Shown here: positions 1-9,038 of the stretch, piece by piece | How positions within the stretch are numbered: position 1 is the stretch's first letter | Layout: each line of letters begins with the position of its first letter | Assembly (NCBI GenBank): GCA_036564135.1 | Contig: DATCLC010000119.1 | Coordinates: forward strand, 32,518-96,517 | Reading direction: 5' to 3' | DNA from: RSA11 sp036564135 | GTDB taxonomy: Bacteria > Actinomycetota > Thermoleophilia > Solirubrobacterales > 70-9 | Length of the DNA stretch: 64,000 nucleotides | Made by a program: the position numbers and the translations under genes | Notes under the pieces: generated by a model | The model's database searches: none | The model's input: only the letters and a program-made list of their open reading frames with translations | Told to the model about the DNA's origin: nothing

Positions 1-396
1 GCGCGCGAGCACGGCCTGCGGCTGCGGTACCTGCCCGCCGCGCTCGTCCTGCACTTCCACCCCACCGACCTGGCGCGCACGCTTGCGCGCATGCGCGTGA
101 TCGGCACGAGCTACCGGCGGTTGCGCGAGCTCGCGCCGGAGATGCCCGAGCCGAGCCGCCCGGCGGCCAGGCACCGCGCGAAGGCCGCCGCGCTCACGGC
201 CGCCCTCGCCGCCCGGCGCACCACGCGCACCCGCGCCGCGAGCTGGCGCTTCCTCTGCGACCAGACGCTGCGCGAGGCCTATTGGGACGCCGGTCCCGCG
301 AGCGGCCCGCCCCGGATCGGCCGGGCGCTCGCCGCGCTCGCGCTGCGCGACCCGCTCGCCACGCCGCCGCAACCCGCCGCGCCGGACCCGGCCTGA
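1..396 (+). CDS. Glycosyltransferase family 2, C-terminal fragment
   Basis: The reading frame is open from the first base and ends in TGA, so only the last 131 codons are present. The piece starts inside a region reading LRYLPAALVLHFHPTDL, which resembles the end of a GT-A (family 2) domain, where a basic strand is followed by a conserved H-x-H before the C-terminal helices. The rest is Arg/Ala/Pro rich, without a membrane segment. Its stop lies 4 bp from the stop of a convergent glycosyltransferase, so it probably belongs to the same polysaccharide locus extending upstream. Substrate cannot be told. The family call is moderate because the catalytic DxD region lies outside the window. Confidence 0.6.
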   Translation, partial: AREHGLRLRYLPAALVLHFHPTDLARTLARMRVIGTSYRRLRELAPEMPEPSRPAARHRAKAAALTAALAARRTTRTRAASWRFLCDQTLREAYWDAGPASGPPRIGRALAALALRDPLATPPQPAAPDPA

Positions 397-400
397 GCGC

Positions 401-1339
401 TCACGCCGCGGGATCCGCGCCCCCGGGCACCGGCACCGGTCGCGCGGCCGAGCGCGCGACGTCCCAGAGCGCCGCCGCGCGCTCGCGGTCGCGCGGCGCC
501 CAGGCCAGGGCGCGCAGCGTCGCCAGCAGGCCGGCAAGCGCCCTGATCAGGAGCTGCTCGCGGCGCGGGCGGTGCTTCGCGAAGTAGCGGAAGACGCCCG
601 TGTACCAGCTCCGCACCCGCTGCGGGCTGTCCCAGGAGGCGAACGTCGCCCCGCCCACGTGCTCGAACGGGGCGTCGTGGACGTACGCGATTCGCCCGCG
701 GTCCCAGAGCCGGCGGCACAGGTCGACGTCCTCGTACCAGTAGTAGAAGCCCTCGTCGAAGCCGCCGATCGCGTCGAAGTCGGCGCGGCGCACCGCGAGG
801 CAGGAACCCGGCGGCTGGTCGACGTCCTGCGTGCGCTCGTAGTCGAGGTCGAGGCCCAAGGCCCGGCGCGAGAGCGGGTTGGCGGGCCAGGTGCGCTCGA
901 GCCCGAGCATCTGCGCGACCTGCGAGCTCGCCCGCGGGAAGGCGCGCACGGCGTGCCCCACCTGGACGCGGTCGGTCCCCGGGTCGACGACCCGCCCGCC
1001 AGCGGCCACGTGCTCCGGGCTGCCCTCCAGGAACTCGACCAAGCGCGCGATCGACCCTGGCCGTACGACGATGTCGCTGTTCAGGATCAGCACGAACTCG
1101 CCGTTTCCACGTGCCGCCCCCTGGTTGCAGGCCCGGCCGTAGGCGGCGTTGTGGTCGTTGCGGATCACGGTCACGCCGTCGATGCGCGCGAGCTCATCGG
1201 CGGTGCCGTCCGCAGAAGCGTTGTCGACCACGAAGCAGCGCACCCGGTTGCGACCGTCCTCGGCCAGCGCCGAGCGCACGCACCGCGCGGTCATCTCGCG
1301 GGTGTTGCGGGTGACGATGACGACGTCGACGGAGGCCAT
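401..1339 (-). CDS. Glycosyltransferase family 2 (rhamnosyltransferase-like)
   Basis: 312 residues. The N-terminus VDVVIVTRNTREMTARCVRS and the following VVDNASADGT, LNSDIVVRPGSI and GGFDEGFYYWYEDVDLCRR are the standard landmarks of GT2 enzymes that transfer a nucleotide-activated sugar to a lipid-linked glycan at the cytoplasmic membrane face. I chose the ATG at 1339 because the conserved first beta strand begins two residues later; a much longer open frame upstream is only read-through of the neighbouring gene. It is the last gene of a minus-strand run of glycosyltransferases, 32 bp behind the next one. A basic C-terminal tail (residues about 255-300) may contact the membrane. Sugar specificity is not readable. 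Confidence 0.85.
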   Translation of the reverse strand: MASVDVVIVTRNTREMTARCVRSALAEDGRNRVRCFVVDNASADGTADELARIDGVTVIRNDHNAAYGRACNQGAARGNGEFVLILNSDIVVRPGSIARLVEFLEGSPEHVAAGGRVVDPGTDRVQVGHAVRAFPRASSQVAQMLGLERTWPANPLSRRALGLDLDYERTQDVDQPPGSCLAVRRADFDAIGGFDEGFYYWYEDVDLCRRLWDRGRIAYVHDAPFEHVGGATFASWDSPQRVRSWYTGVFRYFAKHRPRREQLLIRALAGLLATLRALAWAPRDRERAAALWDVARSAARPVPVPGGADPAA

Positions 1340-1371
1340 GGCTCGCGCGAGGCTACCCCTGCGGACCGCGT

Positions 1372-2325
1372 TCAGCGCCGCCTCGCCAGGCGTCGCGCCA
1401 GCGACTCGCGCCAGCCGAGCTCGAGCAGGGGCAGCCCGGCGACGCGGGGGTCGCGCGGCGGCCGCGGCACGTCCCGGACGTCGCGCCGCAGCCGCAACCG
1501 CCCGCGCACCGAACCCAGGTCGCGGTCGATCGCCGCCTTGCCCGCGTACACCACGGCGTCCGTGATCAGCGCCCGGGCGCGCTGGCCCGGGGTGAGGCTG
1601 CGCCCGTAGCGCCAGTGCAGATACCCGCGCGCGTACGCGAGCAGCTCGTTCTTGGCGGCGCTGCGCGCGCCCAGCGTCGCTGAGTGGTGGTGCCAGACGA
1701 ACGCGTCGGGGGCGACCGCGCACGACATCCCGGCGAGCCGCATGCGCAGCGCGAGCTCGACGTCCTCCAGGTAGGCGAAGATCCGCTCGTCGAAGCCCCC
1801 GACCGCCGCGAAGGCCTCGCGCGCGTAGCCGCCCGCCCCGCCGCTCGGGCCGAGCGGTTCGACCCGCATGCCGGAAAGCTTTTCGTAGGCCGCCCCGTGC
1901 GCGGCGTCGTAGGGGTTGAGGCTGCGGTCGAGCTCCACGCCCAGCGACTCGACCTCGCCGCTGGGCGCGCGCAGGCAAGCGGCGACCATCTCGGCGCCGG
2001 TCGCGGCGAACCGGTCGCGCACGCGCTCGACGAAGCGCTCGTCGGCCACCGCGTCGTTGTTCAGGAACACGAGCAGGTCGGCTTCGGACTCGCGGGCCCC
2101 GCGGTTGAGGGCGGCGCCGAACCCGAAGTTGCGCTCCAACGCGACGACGCGCACCTCCGGGTACTCGGCGGCGAGCACGTCCCGGGTGCCGTCGCTCGAC
2201 GCGTTGTCGACCACGCACACGGAGGCGGGCGCGGTCTGGCGGCGCAGCGAATCGAGGGTCGCGCGCAGGCTGTCGATGCGGTTGTGGTGCGGGATGAGGA
2301 CCTCGACGGTCGGCGCGGCGCTCAC
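1372..2325 (-). CDS. Glycosyltransferase family 2
   Basis: 317 residues. It opens with VSAAPTVEVLIPHHNRIDSL, followed by VVDNASSDGTRDVL, FLNNDAVADERFV and GGFDERIFAYLEDVELALRMR, the nucleotide-sugar site and acceptor-side motifs of family 2 transferases. The GTG start at 2325 is supported by a 4-bp GTGA overlap with the stop of the upstream gene (2322), which suggests translational coupling. It is the middle of three consecutive GT2 genes, presumably adding successive sugars to a lipid-linked repeat unit. No transmembrane helix is evident. The donor sugar cannot be assigned. Confidence 0.87.
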   Translation of the reverse strand: MSAAPTVEVLIPHHNRIDSLRATLDSLRRQTAPASVCVVDNASSDGTRDVLAAEYPEVRVVALERNFGFGAALNRGARESEADLLVFLNNDAVADERFVERVRDRFAATGAEMVAACLRAPSGEVESLGVELDRSLNPYDAAHGAAYEKLSGMRVEPLGPSGGAGGYAREAFAAVGGFDERIFAYLEDVELALRMRLAGMSCAVAPDAFVWHHHSATLGARSAAKNELLAYARGYLHWRYGRSLTPGQRARALITDAVVYAGKAAIDRDLGSVRGRLRLRRDVRDVPRPPRDPRVAGLPLLELGWRESLARRLARRR

Positions 2326-3200
2326 CGCCGCCCACCGCCCCAGAGCATGCGGGGCTCGCGGCTGAAGAACCGCGCCAGGCTCGCCACGTGCTGGCGGCGC
2401 GCCCACGAGCTGATCACGCTCGCCGACGGCGCGCTGCTCGCGCGCGCGTACCCGTGCACGGCGGTCACGGCGGGCTCGATCCACACCTCCCATCCGGCCC
2501 GCGCCAGCCGCCGGCAGTAGTCGGCGTCCTCCATGTAGAGGAAGAAGCGGTCGTCCCAGCCCCCGACCTCGTCGAAGGCGGCGCGCCGGAGCAGCATCGC
2601 GGCGCCGATCACCCAGTCGACGATCCGGGCGGACGGCGACGACGATGGCTCGAGGTAGCGCTCGTAGCTGCGGCGCAGCGGCGCGATCCGGCCCAATCCG
2701 GCCGTGCTGCCGAGCATCGCGGCCATCGTGGGGAAGCGCCGGGCGGACACCTGCGGTGCCCCGTCCCGGCCCAGAAGGCGCGGGGCGACGACGCCGGCGC
2801 GCGGATGGGCGGCCAAAAACTCCCGGAGGGCCCCGACGGCCTCTGGCGTCAGGGCCTCGACGTCGGGGTTGAGCAGGAGGATGTCGCGCCCCGGCATCGT
2901 GGCCGCCGCCGCGTTCACCCCGGCGGCGTAGCCGCGGTTGCGCGGCGCGGCGATCAGCGTCAGATTCGGCCCGCCGAGTTCGCGCGCGACCGCGACGGTC
3001 TCGTCGCGCGAGGCGTTGTCGACGACGACGAGCGGCGCCCCCAGCGCCTCTGCCAGCGCCGCATGCCCACTCAGATTGCGACGCAGCTCCGCGGCCGAGT
3101 CGTGGGCGACGATGGCGATGCCCGGGCTCGCCTCGGGCGACTGGGCCGCGACGGGCTCAGTACCCGTAGTAGCCGTAGTACGCGTCGGACTTCCGGGCAC
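2322..3200 (-). CDS. Glycosyltransferase family 2
   Basis: 292 residues. After about 26 poorly conserved residues comes GIAIVAHDSAAELRRNL, then VVDNASRDETV, LLLNPDVEALTPEAV and GGWDDRFFLYMEDADYCRRLA, all typical of GT2 polysaccharide transferases. The only ATG, GTG or TTG available before the conserved strand is the ATG at 3200. That makes the gene overlap the 3' end of the kinase gene by 44 bp. The long overlap is unusual here, but no alternative exists. It lies in one operon with the two following transferases. Substrate unknown. Confidence 0.82.
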   Translation of the reverse strand: MPGSPTRTTATTGTEPVAAQSPEASPGIAIVAHDSAAELRRNLSGHAALAEALGAPLVVVDNASRDETVAVARELGGPNLTLIAAPRNRGYAAGVNAAAATMPGRDILLLNPDVEALTPEAVGALREFLAAHPRAGVVAPRLLGRDGAPQVSARRFPTMAAMLGSTAGLGRIAPLRRSYERYLEPSSSPSARIVDWVIGAAMLLRRAAFDEVGGWDDRFFLYMEDADYCRRLARAGWEVWIEPAVTAVHGYARASSAPSASVISSWARRQHVASLARFFSREPRMLWGGGRR

Positions 3201-4707
3201 CGGTAACGACCAGTCCAGCGGGCCGATCGGGGAAGCGACCGATCGCCTCCCGGACCGACGATGCGACGTCGCGGGTTGCCGACGAGAGGCGTGCGCAGAC
3301 GAGCACGCCGTCGACGTGCGGCAGGATCTCGAGCGGGTCCGCCGTGGAGAGCAGGGGGCTGGAGTCGATCACGACCAGGTCGTACGCCTTCGACACCGAT
3401 TCGAGGAAGTCGCGGCAGCGCGGGGAGGCCAACAGCTCCGCGGGCTCGCCCTGCGCGTTGCCGGCGGCGATGAAGATGAGCGTGCGCTCGAGCGCAGCCT
3501 GCGAGTTGCCGTTCCGGCCGGAGCCCCCGCGCACGGGCACGCGCTGCAGGACCTCGGGGGGTTGCGCCTTGCCCGCCAGATAATCGCCGAGGCCGGGGCC
3601 CTCGTTTACGCCGAGGCGCCGCGCGAGCACGGGCCGGCGCATGTCGGCCTCGACGAGCAGGGTGCGCTGGCCGGCCGCCGCGGAGGCCGCCGCGAGCGAC
3701 GCCGCCACGGTCGACTTGCCCTCCTCGGGCAGGCCGCTGGTCACGAGCACGGTCTTGGGCGGCTCGTCGGTCTCGAGCGCGCCCAGGTTCGTGCGCAGTA
3801 TCCGGAACGACTCAAGGTCCTCGGGCGCAAGCGGCGCGCGGCCGTTGGCACCGGCCTGTCCGGTGCCCCCGAAGGCGGTCGCGCCCACCCGCCCCAGCAC
3901 GGGCAGGCCGAAGACCTCGTGAGCGTCCTGCGGCGTTCGGAGGCGCCGGTCGAGCGAATCACGCAAAAAGCCGGCGAGCAGGCCGAGCGCGAGCCCGACG
4001 AGGCCGCCGAGAATCAGGTTGCGCTGCGTCTTGGGCGCGGACGGCTGCGACGGGACCTCGGCGCGCCGCACGATCTCGGCGGGGCGCAGCAGGCCGCGCG
4101 CGCTCTCGAGGGCGGTGAGCTGCTGGCGAGCCGTGAACCGCGCTGCGTCGAAGCCACCGGACTCGTCGAACACGGGGCCCTTGGCGCGCGGCTTCAGATC
4201 CTTGATCGCCGTCTCAATCACCTTCTGGATGTCGCGCGTCTCGTTGCGGACGACGACCTGGGCGTAGGTGTTGGCGAGGCGCGCGGCGAAGTCCGCGTCG
4301 CCCCACTCGGCCTTGATCTCGAGAAAGACGGTCTGCGCGCCGACCTTGGTCTCGATCGCGTCGCGCAGGTCAACCGCCGGAAGGTCGACGGGCTGCTCGC
4401 CCTTGCCCAGCTCGCGCCGGACCTGATTGGCGACCTCGAGCGTGGTCGTCTCCTCGGCGATCGCCGCGGACTTGACGAGCGGGTTCGTGTCCGACGGCAG
4501 CTCGACGCCGAGCAGCTTCAGGTCGCGGGCGACGTCGTTAAACTGCACCGACGCCTGCGACTCGTACCGCTTGTCCTGCGACGAGGACAGCGCGTAGGCA
4601 GCGGCGGCGAAGATGAGCACGAAAGCGGCGATGAGCAGCTTCTGCCGCCGCAACATGCCCAGGTAGTCGCGCAGCGTCGCGTAGCGATTCTGTTGGTCGG
4701 CAGCCAT
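3157..4707 (-). CDS. Polysaccharide chain-length determinant / BY-type tyrosine autokinase
   Basis: 516 residues. An N-terminal Wzz-like part has a membrane helix near residues 25-42 (LLIAAFVLIFAAAAYAL), a long extracytoplasmic region and a second helix near 228-245. A cytoplasmic ParA-like kinase follows, with a variant Walker A (SGLPEEGKST), Walker A' (LLVEADMRRP) and Walker B (DLVVIDSSPLL). It ends in the tyrosine cluster YYGYYGY, as expected for autophosphorylating bacterial tyrosine kinases that control export and length of capsular or exopolysaccharide. The single-chain layout (adaptor plus kinase) is typical of actinobacteria. It is first of the operon with three GT2 genes; the polymerase gene ends 144 bp upstream on the same strand. 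Confidence 0.92.
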   Translation of the reverse strand: MAADQQNRYATLRDYLGMLRRQKLLIAAFVLIFAAAAYALSSSQDKRYESQASVQFNDVARDLKLLGVELPSDTNPLVKSAAIAEETTTLEVANQVRRELGKGEQPVDLPAVDLRDAIETKVGAQTVFLEIKAEWGDADFAARLANTYAQVVVRNETRDIQKVIETAIKDLKPRAKGPVFDESGGFDAARFTARQQLTALESARGLLRPAEIVRRAEVPSQPSAPKTQRNLILGGLVGLALGLLAGFLRDSLDRRLRTPQDAHEVFGLPVLGRVGATAFGGTGQAGANGRAPLAPEDLESFRILRTNLGALETDEPPKTVLVTSGLPEEGKSTVAASLAAASAAAGQRTLLVEADMRRPVLARRLGVNEGPGLGDYLAGKAQPPEVLQRVPVRGGSGRNGNSQAALERTLIFIAAGNAQGEPAELLASPRCRDFLESVSKAYDLVVIDSSPLLSTADPLEILPHVDGVLVCARLSSATRDVASSVREAIGRFPDRPAGLVVTGARKSDAYYGYYGY

Positions 4708-4851
4708 GTCGGATGAGCTCTGGCGGGAGAGGCCGCTACGCGGCGGCTGGTCCCAACCCCCGCCCCGCGGCGCCCAGAGTGTTACATGACCTCGCGGTGG
4801 GCACGCCGGTTCCCGTCCTCCCCAGAATCGGGCATCTCGCGGGAGCCATCC

Positions 4852-6783
4852 TCAGCGGCCTCCGGCGAGCTCGAGCTCTAGTTCGACCACCTTCGGGCTG
4901 CGCACGGAGGCGGCGCGGGGACTGAGCTCCCGCGCCCTGCGAAGCTCGGCTAGCGCGGCGTCGGCGTTCCCGCGCTCCGCCTCGATGCGGAAGGCGAGCA
5001 GGTGATGCCCGGCGTCGCGCGGCTCGGCGTCGACGGCGCGTCGCGCGTCGGCGGCGGCTTCCTCGAGCTCACCAAGCGCGAGATACGCCTCCGCGCGCGC
5101 GGCGTACGCCGACGCCGACCAGGGCGCGGCGCGGACCGCGTCGTCGCTGAGCTCGAGCGCCTCGCTCGCGTCGCCGAGGACGCGCTGCTCGGCGGCGTCC
5201 TGGACGAGGGCCGTCGAGACCAGGCCGGGGGCCTGGGCTGCGCCCGCCAGCACCGCGGCCGCCACCAGCGCCCAGCGCCAGCGCGCCGGGCCGACGCGCA
5301 CGCGCCGCGGCAGCGGCCGCGAGGCGGCCATCGCGAGCGTCCCGACCGCGGCCAGGGCCAGGTATGCGAGCGCCGCCATCTGCCAGGTCCAGTCCATTGC
5401 GGCGCTCGCCGCGAAGCAGGTGGCGGCCGCGGCGAGCCCGACCGCCTGGGAGTTGCGGCGCGCGGCGGCGAGCCCGGCGGCGCTGATCGCGACCAGGCCG
5501 GCGACGAGCGCCCCGAGGGCGACCAGGCCGAGGAGGCCGAGCTCCGCCAGCACCCCGAGGGGCAGCGAGTGCGCGTCGACGACCAGCTCGTCGTCCGAGC
5601 CCGTTTCCGCCCAGCGGTACTCGAAGGAGCCGACACCTTCGCCCCGCAGCGGGCGCGCCGCGAACCCGTCGAGCGCCTCCGCCCAGTAGGCCGAGCGATT
5701 GCCAGCCGCGGTCGTCAAACGCGCGGAGGGATCGGACGAGGTGAGCGCGGCGGAGTCGCCGCCGTGCCCGAAGCCGTCGCTGCCGGCCACCCAGACGACC
5801 GCGACCAGCGCCACCGCGGCGACGAGCGCCGCGGCCAACGCGGGGCGCCCGGCGCCGATCGGCCGCACCTCGCCGCGGCGCCTCGCCAGCTTGCGGGTCG
5901 CATGACCGAGCCCCGCGCAGGCAAGCATGGCGATGATCAGGACGAGCGCGACACCGCCGCCCCCGGCCTCACCGGCGCCGGACGCCACGGCCGGGGTCGC
6001 CTCGGCGGCGGCGATCACCGCAGCGCACGCCGCCGCTCCGCCCAAGATGTGGATCGCGGCCCGACGCCGGTTGCGCGTCAGCGCGATAACCAAGCCGATA
6101 CCGATAGCCGCAGCGAGCACCGCACCACGCGAGTACGTCAGGTACAGGCATAGCCCGGCGAGCGGGATCGCCGCCAGCGCCGCCATGCGCACCCCGCGCT
6201 CGCGCGCGTCGGCGCTCCAGGCGAGCGCCATCGCGAGCGTCATCGCCGCCCAGGCACCGAGGGCGTTCCAGTAGCCGAGCGGGGCGTGCAGGCGGCCGTT
6301 GTCGAGGGCGGGCGCGGCCTCGCTCGCGGGCGCCCACTCCGGCACGAGGCGCCCGACCAGGGCGTACGCGGTGATCGCGACGGCGACGACGAAGAGCGAG
6401 GCGGCGGCCGTGCGCCAGCTCCGCGGCCCCAGCCCAGTGAAGGCGAGCGCGAGGACCGCGAGGTAGCCCAGAACCCGGCAGGCCTCCTCCACGGCCCGCT
6501 CGGCGCTGGGGCCCCACGCCACCGAGAGCAGCGCGAGGGCCGCCATCGCGAGGAAGCCGCCGGCCGCGAGCCGCCAGCCGCGGGGTGGCTCGGCCCGCGG
6601 CACCACCCCGAAGGCGAGCGCGAGCGCGAGCGCCCACCACAGCGCGACCGCGACCTCCTGCCGCTCGACCAGTCCGAAACCGCCATCGCGGAGCGCGAGG
6701 AACCCGATGATCGCGAGCGGAAGCCCAGCGGCCAGTGCCGCGCGCACCTGTCCCTCGGTTTCGACCCCCTCGCCGGTGTGCAT
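4852..6783 (-). CDS. O-antigen ligase/polymerase-like membrane protein with C-terminal TPR
   Basis: 643 residues. About a dozen hydrophobic segments span residues 15-500. The periplasmic-loop signature of the Wzy/WaaL family appears as GEGVGSFEYRW, then DAHSLPLGVLAELGLLGLV. LTYSRGAVLAAAIGIGLV is another typical family stretch. The last 120 residues form TPR-like helices (EALELSDDAVRAAPWSASAY, YLALGELEEAAADARRAVDA). It most likely polymerises or ligates the lipid-linked glycan made by the neighbouring transferases. Whether it is a polymerase or a ligase cannot be decided from sequence. It lies on the minus strand upstream of the kinase gene, divergent from the LPFTG protein gene 120 bp away. 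No strong Shine-Dalgarno sequence precedes the ATG. Confidence 0.85.
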   Translation of the reverse strand: MHTGEGVETEGQVRAALAAGLPLAIIGFLALRDGGFGLVERQEVAVALWWALALALAFGVVPRAEPPRGWRLAAGGFLAMAALALLSVAWGPSAERAVEEACRVLGYLAVLALAFTGLGPRSWRTAAASLFVVAVAITAYALVGRLVPEWAPASEAAPALDNGRLHAPLGYWNALGAWAAMTLAMALAWSADARERGVRMAALAAIPLAGLCLYLTYSRGAVLAAAIGIGLVIALTRNRRRAAIHILGGAAACAAVIAAAEATPAVASGAGEAGGGGVALVLIIAMLACAGLGHATRKLARRRGEVRPIGAGRPALAAALVAAVALVAVVWVAGSDGFGHGGDSAALTSSDPSARLTTAAGNRSAYWAEALDGFAARPLRGEGVGSFEYRWAETGSDDELVVDAHSLPLGVLAELGLLGLVALGALVAGLVAISAAGLAAARRNSQAVGLAAAATCFAASAAMDWTWQMAALAYLALAAVGTLAMAASRPLPRRVRVGPARWRWALVAAAVLAGAAQAPGLVSTALVQDAAEQRVLGDASEALELSDDAVRAAPWSASAYAARAEAYLALGELEEAAADARRAVDAEPRDAGHHLLAFRIEAERGNADAALAELRRARELSPRAASVRSPKVVELELELAGGR

Positions 6784-6838
6784 GGCGGTGTTATCTCACG
6801 CCGGGCGCGCATACGTCGCATCCGCCGCCGCGCGCCGT

Positions 6839-6844
6839 TATAGT
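6839..6844 (+). promoter_or_regulatory. Putative -10 element of the LPFTG gene
   Basis: TATAGT, standing in a short AT-rich spot, would give a leader of about 50 nt before the ATG at 6904. No convincing -35 hexamer is visible. Confidence 0.35.
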
Positions 6845-6903
6845 GGGGGCGCCCACACGGGCACTACGGGACGGGCAAAAACGAATACAAGGATTGTGTG
6901 TCT

Positions 6904-7326
6904 ATGACTCGGGGTCCAGGGGTCTTCAGCTTTCGCGCTTTCGTCGGGTTCGCCGTCGCTGCCCTGATTGGCGCGCTCGCGCTGGCGCTTCCGCTCGCCA
7001 CCGACGCGCAGGCGCAGTCGCTCCCGCCGATCTGCCAGCAGTACCCGAACCTGCCCGAGTGCCAGGAAGGCCCCGACGAGGACGAGGGCGACGACACCCC
7101 CACGCCCCCTGGCGACGATGAGGAGGAGCCGGATCAGACCGGCCTCACGCCCCCGGGCATCGGGCCCACCGGTGACGCCGGCGCCGCAGGCAAGCTGCCG
7201 TTCACGGGCTACCCGCTGACCGGCGCCCTGCTCGCCTTCTTGATCCTGCTCGCCTCGGGGCTCGCGCTGCGCGCTTACCTCGCCACGCGCGACCGCCTGG
7301 CGGCCCAGGGATCGCCGCGTCCTTAA
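6904..7326 (+). CDS. Small secreted LPFTG cell-wall-anchored protein
   Basis: 140 residues. A signal peptide (residues about 8-38, ending near DAQAQS) is followed by a short Cys-containing acidic stretch (QQYPNLPECQEGPDEDEGD), a Pro/Gly linker, the sortase motif LPFTG at residues 98-102, a hydrophobic helix and a positively charged tail. This is a complete sortase sorting signal, but there is practically no ectodomain, only about 60 residues. ATG 6904 is preferred over GTG 6898 because AAGGA at 6889-6893 lies 10 nt before it. It precedes the priming sugar transferase on the same strand. It may be a small wall-anchored spacer or acceptor protein; function unknown. Confidence 0.75.
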   Translation: MTRGPGVFSFRAFVGFAVAALIGALALALPLATDAQAQSLPPICQQYPNLPECQEGPDEDEGDDTPTPPGDDEEEPDQTGLTPPGIGPTGDAGAAGKLPFTGYPLTGALLAFLILLASGLALRAYLATRDRLAAQGSPRP

Positions 7327-7360
7327 CCCACCTGGACCCATGCGGACCGGACCCGGGTCG

Positions 7361-7387
7361 GGCCGCAAACAGTTGTCGGTTGCGGCC
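7361..7387 (+). repeat. Inverted repeat upstream of the sugar transferase
   Basis: GGCCGCAA (7361-7368) and TTGCGGCC (7380-7387) form an 8-bp stem with an 11-nt loop, after the LPFTG gene. The second arm belongs to a 16-nt string (7372-7387) found again upstream of a secreted glycosidase at 27151. It could be a terminator without a T-run, or an operator. Confidence 0.4.
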
Positions 7388-7484
7388 CGCAACGGGCGTG
7401 TCTAGGCTTGCGCGTGCTGGGGTTTAGGGCACGCGCTCGCCTTTCCCCCGCCCGGGACGACGGACGAAAGGGGTTGGTGGACCG

Positions 7485-8990
7485 GTGGAGGAGCGCATCA
7501 CAGACAGCGCCGTTTCGGGGCGGCCGGTCGCAAGGCGCGTCGATCGCGTCACGGTCGGCAGCGGCGGGCTCGCCGCGCTGATCGCACGGCCCGGCCTCGC
7601 CCACTACTCCGAGCCGTGGTACGGCGGCGCCGTCATCCAGCGCCGCGAGACCATCTTCCGGCGGCTGCTCGGCGTCTCGGACGCGCTCGCCGCGTCGTTC
7701 GCCGTCGCCATCGGCGCCCTGCTGGTCGGCGGGGACACCGTGGCGCCCGGGGCGATCGCGGTCCCGCTGCTGTTCATCCTGATCGCGAAGGCGATGGGCC
7801 TATATGACCGCGACGCCCACCTCCTGCACAAGACGACGCTCGACGAGGTCCCGCGCCTGCTCGGCCTGAGCACCGGCGCCGTGCTTCTGATCTGGCTCGC
7901 CAACGGGCTCGTGGTCACCGGCGAGATCGAACGCGCGCAGGTCGTCGCAACGTGGGCGGTGCTGTTCACCGGGCTGATCGGTCTTCGCGCCCTGGCGCGC
8001 TTCCTCGCGCTGCGCAGCACGCCCATCGAGCGCTGCCTGTTCGTCGGCGACGAGCAGAGCGCGGAGGAGTTCCGCGAGAAGCTCGCGACCAGTCACTCAG
8101 TGCGCGCCGAGCTCGTGGGCTGGCTGCCGACGGACGCCGAGCCCACTCCCGAGGAGGAGGCCCTTCTGCCCGACCGCGTCCGCAACCTGATCGCGCAGCG
8201 CGACGTGCACCGTGTGGTCCTCGGCCCGGGTCCGGGCAGCCGCGAGCACCTGCTCGACGCGATTCGCCGCATCAAGGACCACCAGGTGCGCGTGAGCGTG
8301 CTGCCCGACGTGGCGCGCGTAGTCAACTCGTCGGTCGAGCTGGACCGCCTCAACGGGATCACGCTGCTCGGCCTGCGGCGCTTCGACATGACGCTCTCGT
8401 CGCGCTTCATCAAGCGCTCGTTCGACGTCATCGGCTCCGCGGTCGGCCTGGTCGTGACCGCGCCGCTCCTCGCCGTGATCGCGATCGCGATCAAGCTCGA
8501 CAGCCGCGGCCCAGTGCTCTTCCGCCAGCGGCGCGCGGGCCGTCACGGTGAGCCCTTCGAGATGCTCAAGTTCCGCAGCATGATCGACGGCGCCGACGAG
8601 CAGAAGGAGGCGCTGCGCCACCTCAACGAGGCGGACGGGGTGTTCAAGATCGCCGACGATCCGCGCATCACGCGCGTGGGCAAGGTGATCAGGGCTTTGC
8701 ACCTCGACGAGCTGCCCCAGCTCGTGAACGTCCTGCGCGGCGAGATGAGCCTCGTGGGGCCGCGCCCCCTGCCGCTCGACGAGGACCGGCGCATCGAGGG
8801 CTGGCACCGCCGCCGCCTCGACCTGCGCCCCGGGATCACCGGCCCCTGGCAGGTCCTCGGGTCCGCGCGCATCCCGGTGCGCGAGATGGTCAAGCTCGAT
8901 TACCAGTACGTGGCCGACTGGTCGCTGTGGAACGACATCCGCATCCTGCTGCTCACCGTCGGCCACGTGGCCCGGCGGCGCGGCCAGTAG
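7485..8990 (+). CDS. Exopolysaccharide polyprenyl glycosylphosphotransferase (priming sugar transferase)
   Basis: 501 residues. Four hydrophobic helices lie around residues 65-175, then a CoA-binding-like Rossmann region (ERCLFVGDEQSAEEF). From about residue 305 follows the bacterial sugar transferase domain: KRSFDVIGSAVGL, the re-entrant helix, FRQRRAGRHGEPFEMLKFRSM, LDELPQLVNVLRGEMSLVGPRP and a C-terminal GITGPWQVLG. The enzyme moves a sugar-1-phosphate from a UDP-sugar to undecaprenyl phosphate, the first step of the glycan made by the neighbouring genes. The start is GTG 7485, preceded by GAAAGGGG about 12 nt upstream. Which sugar is used is unknown. Confidence 0.92.
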   Translation: MEERITDSAVSGRPVARRVDRVTVGSGGLAALIARPGLAHYSEPWYGGAVIQRRETIFRRLLGVSDALAASFAVAIGALLVGGDTVAPGAIAVPLLFILIAKAMGLYDRDAHLLHKTTLDEVPRLLGLSTGAVLLIWLANGLVVTGEIERAQVVATWAVLFTGLIGLRALARFLALRSTPIERCLFVGDEQSAEEFREKLATSHSVRAELVGWLPTDAEPTPEEEALLPDRVRNLIAQRDVHRVVLGPGPGSREHLLDAIRRIKDHQVRVSVLPDVARVVNSSVELDRLNGITLLGLRRFDMTLSSRFIKRSFDVIGSAVGLVVTAPLLAVIAIAIKLDSRGPVLFRQRRAGRHGEPFEMLKFRSMIDGADEQKEALRHLNEADGVFKIADDPRITRVGKVIRALHLDELPQLVNVLRGEMSLVGPRPLPLDEDRRIEGWHRRRLDLRPGITGPWQVLGSARIPVREMVKLDYQYVADWSLWNDIRILLLTVGHVARRRGQ

Positions 8991-9038
8991 GGCCGGCAGG
9001 CCGCGGCTCCGGCTTGCCCGGCTCAGGCGCGGCGCTGC

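Noticed and set aside
401..2335. A 644-codon open frame on the minus strand covering two glycosyltransferase genes
   Set aside because: Only the part from 1339 down has glycosyltransferase sequence; the rest is Arg/Ala/Gly-rich read-through of the neighbouring gene in another frame.
7327..7484. Riboswitch (cyclic-di-GMP or similar) before the sugar transferase
   Set aside because: A single 8-bp hairpin is visible but no conserved aptamer core or tetraloop pattern; kept only as an inverted repeat.
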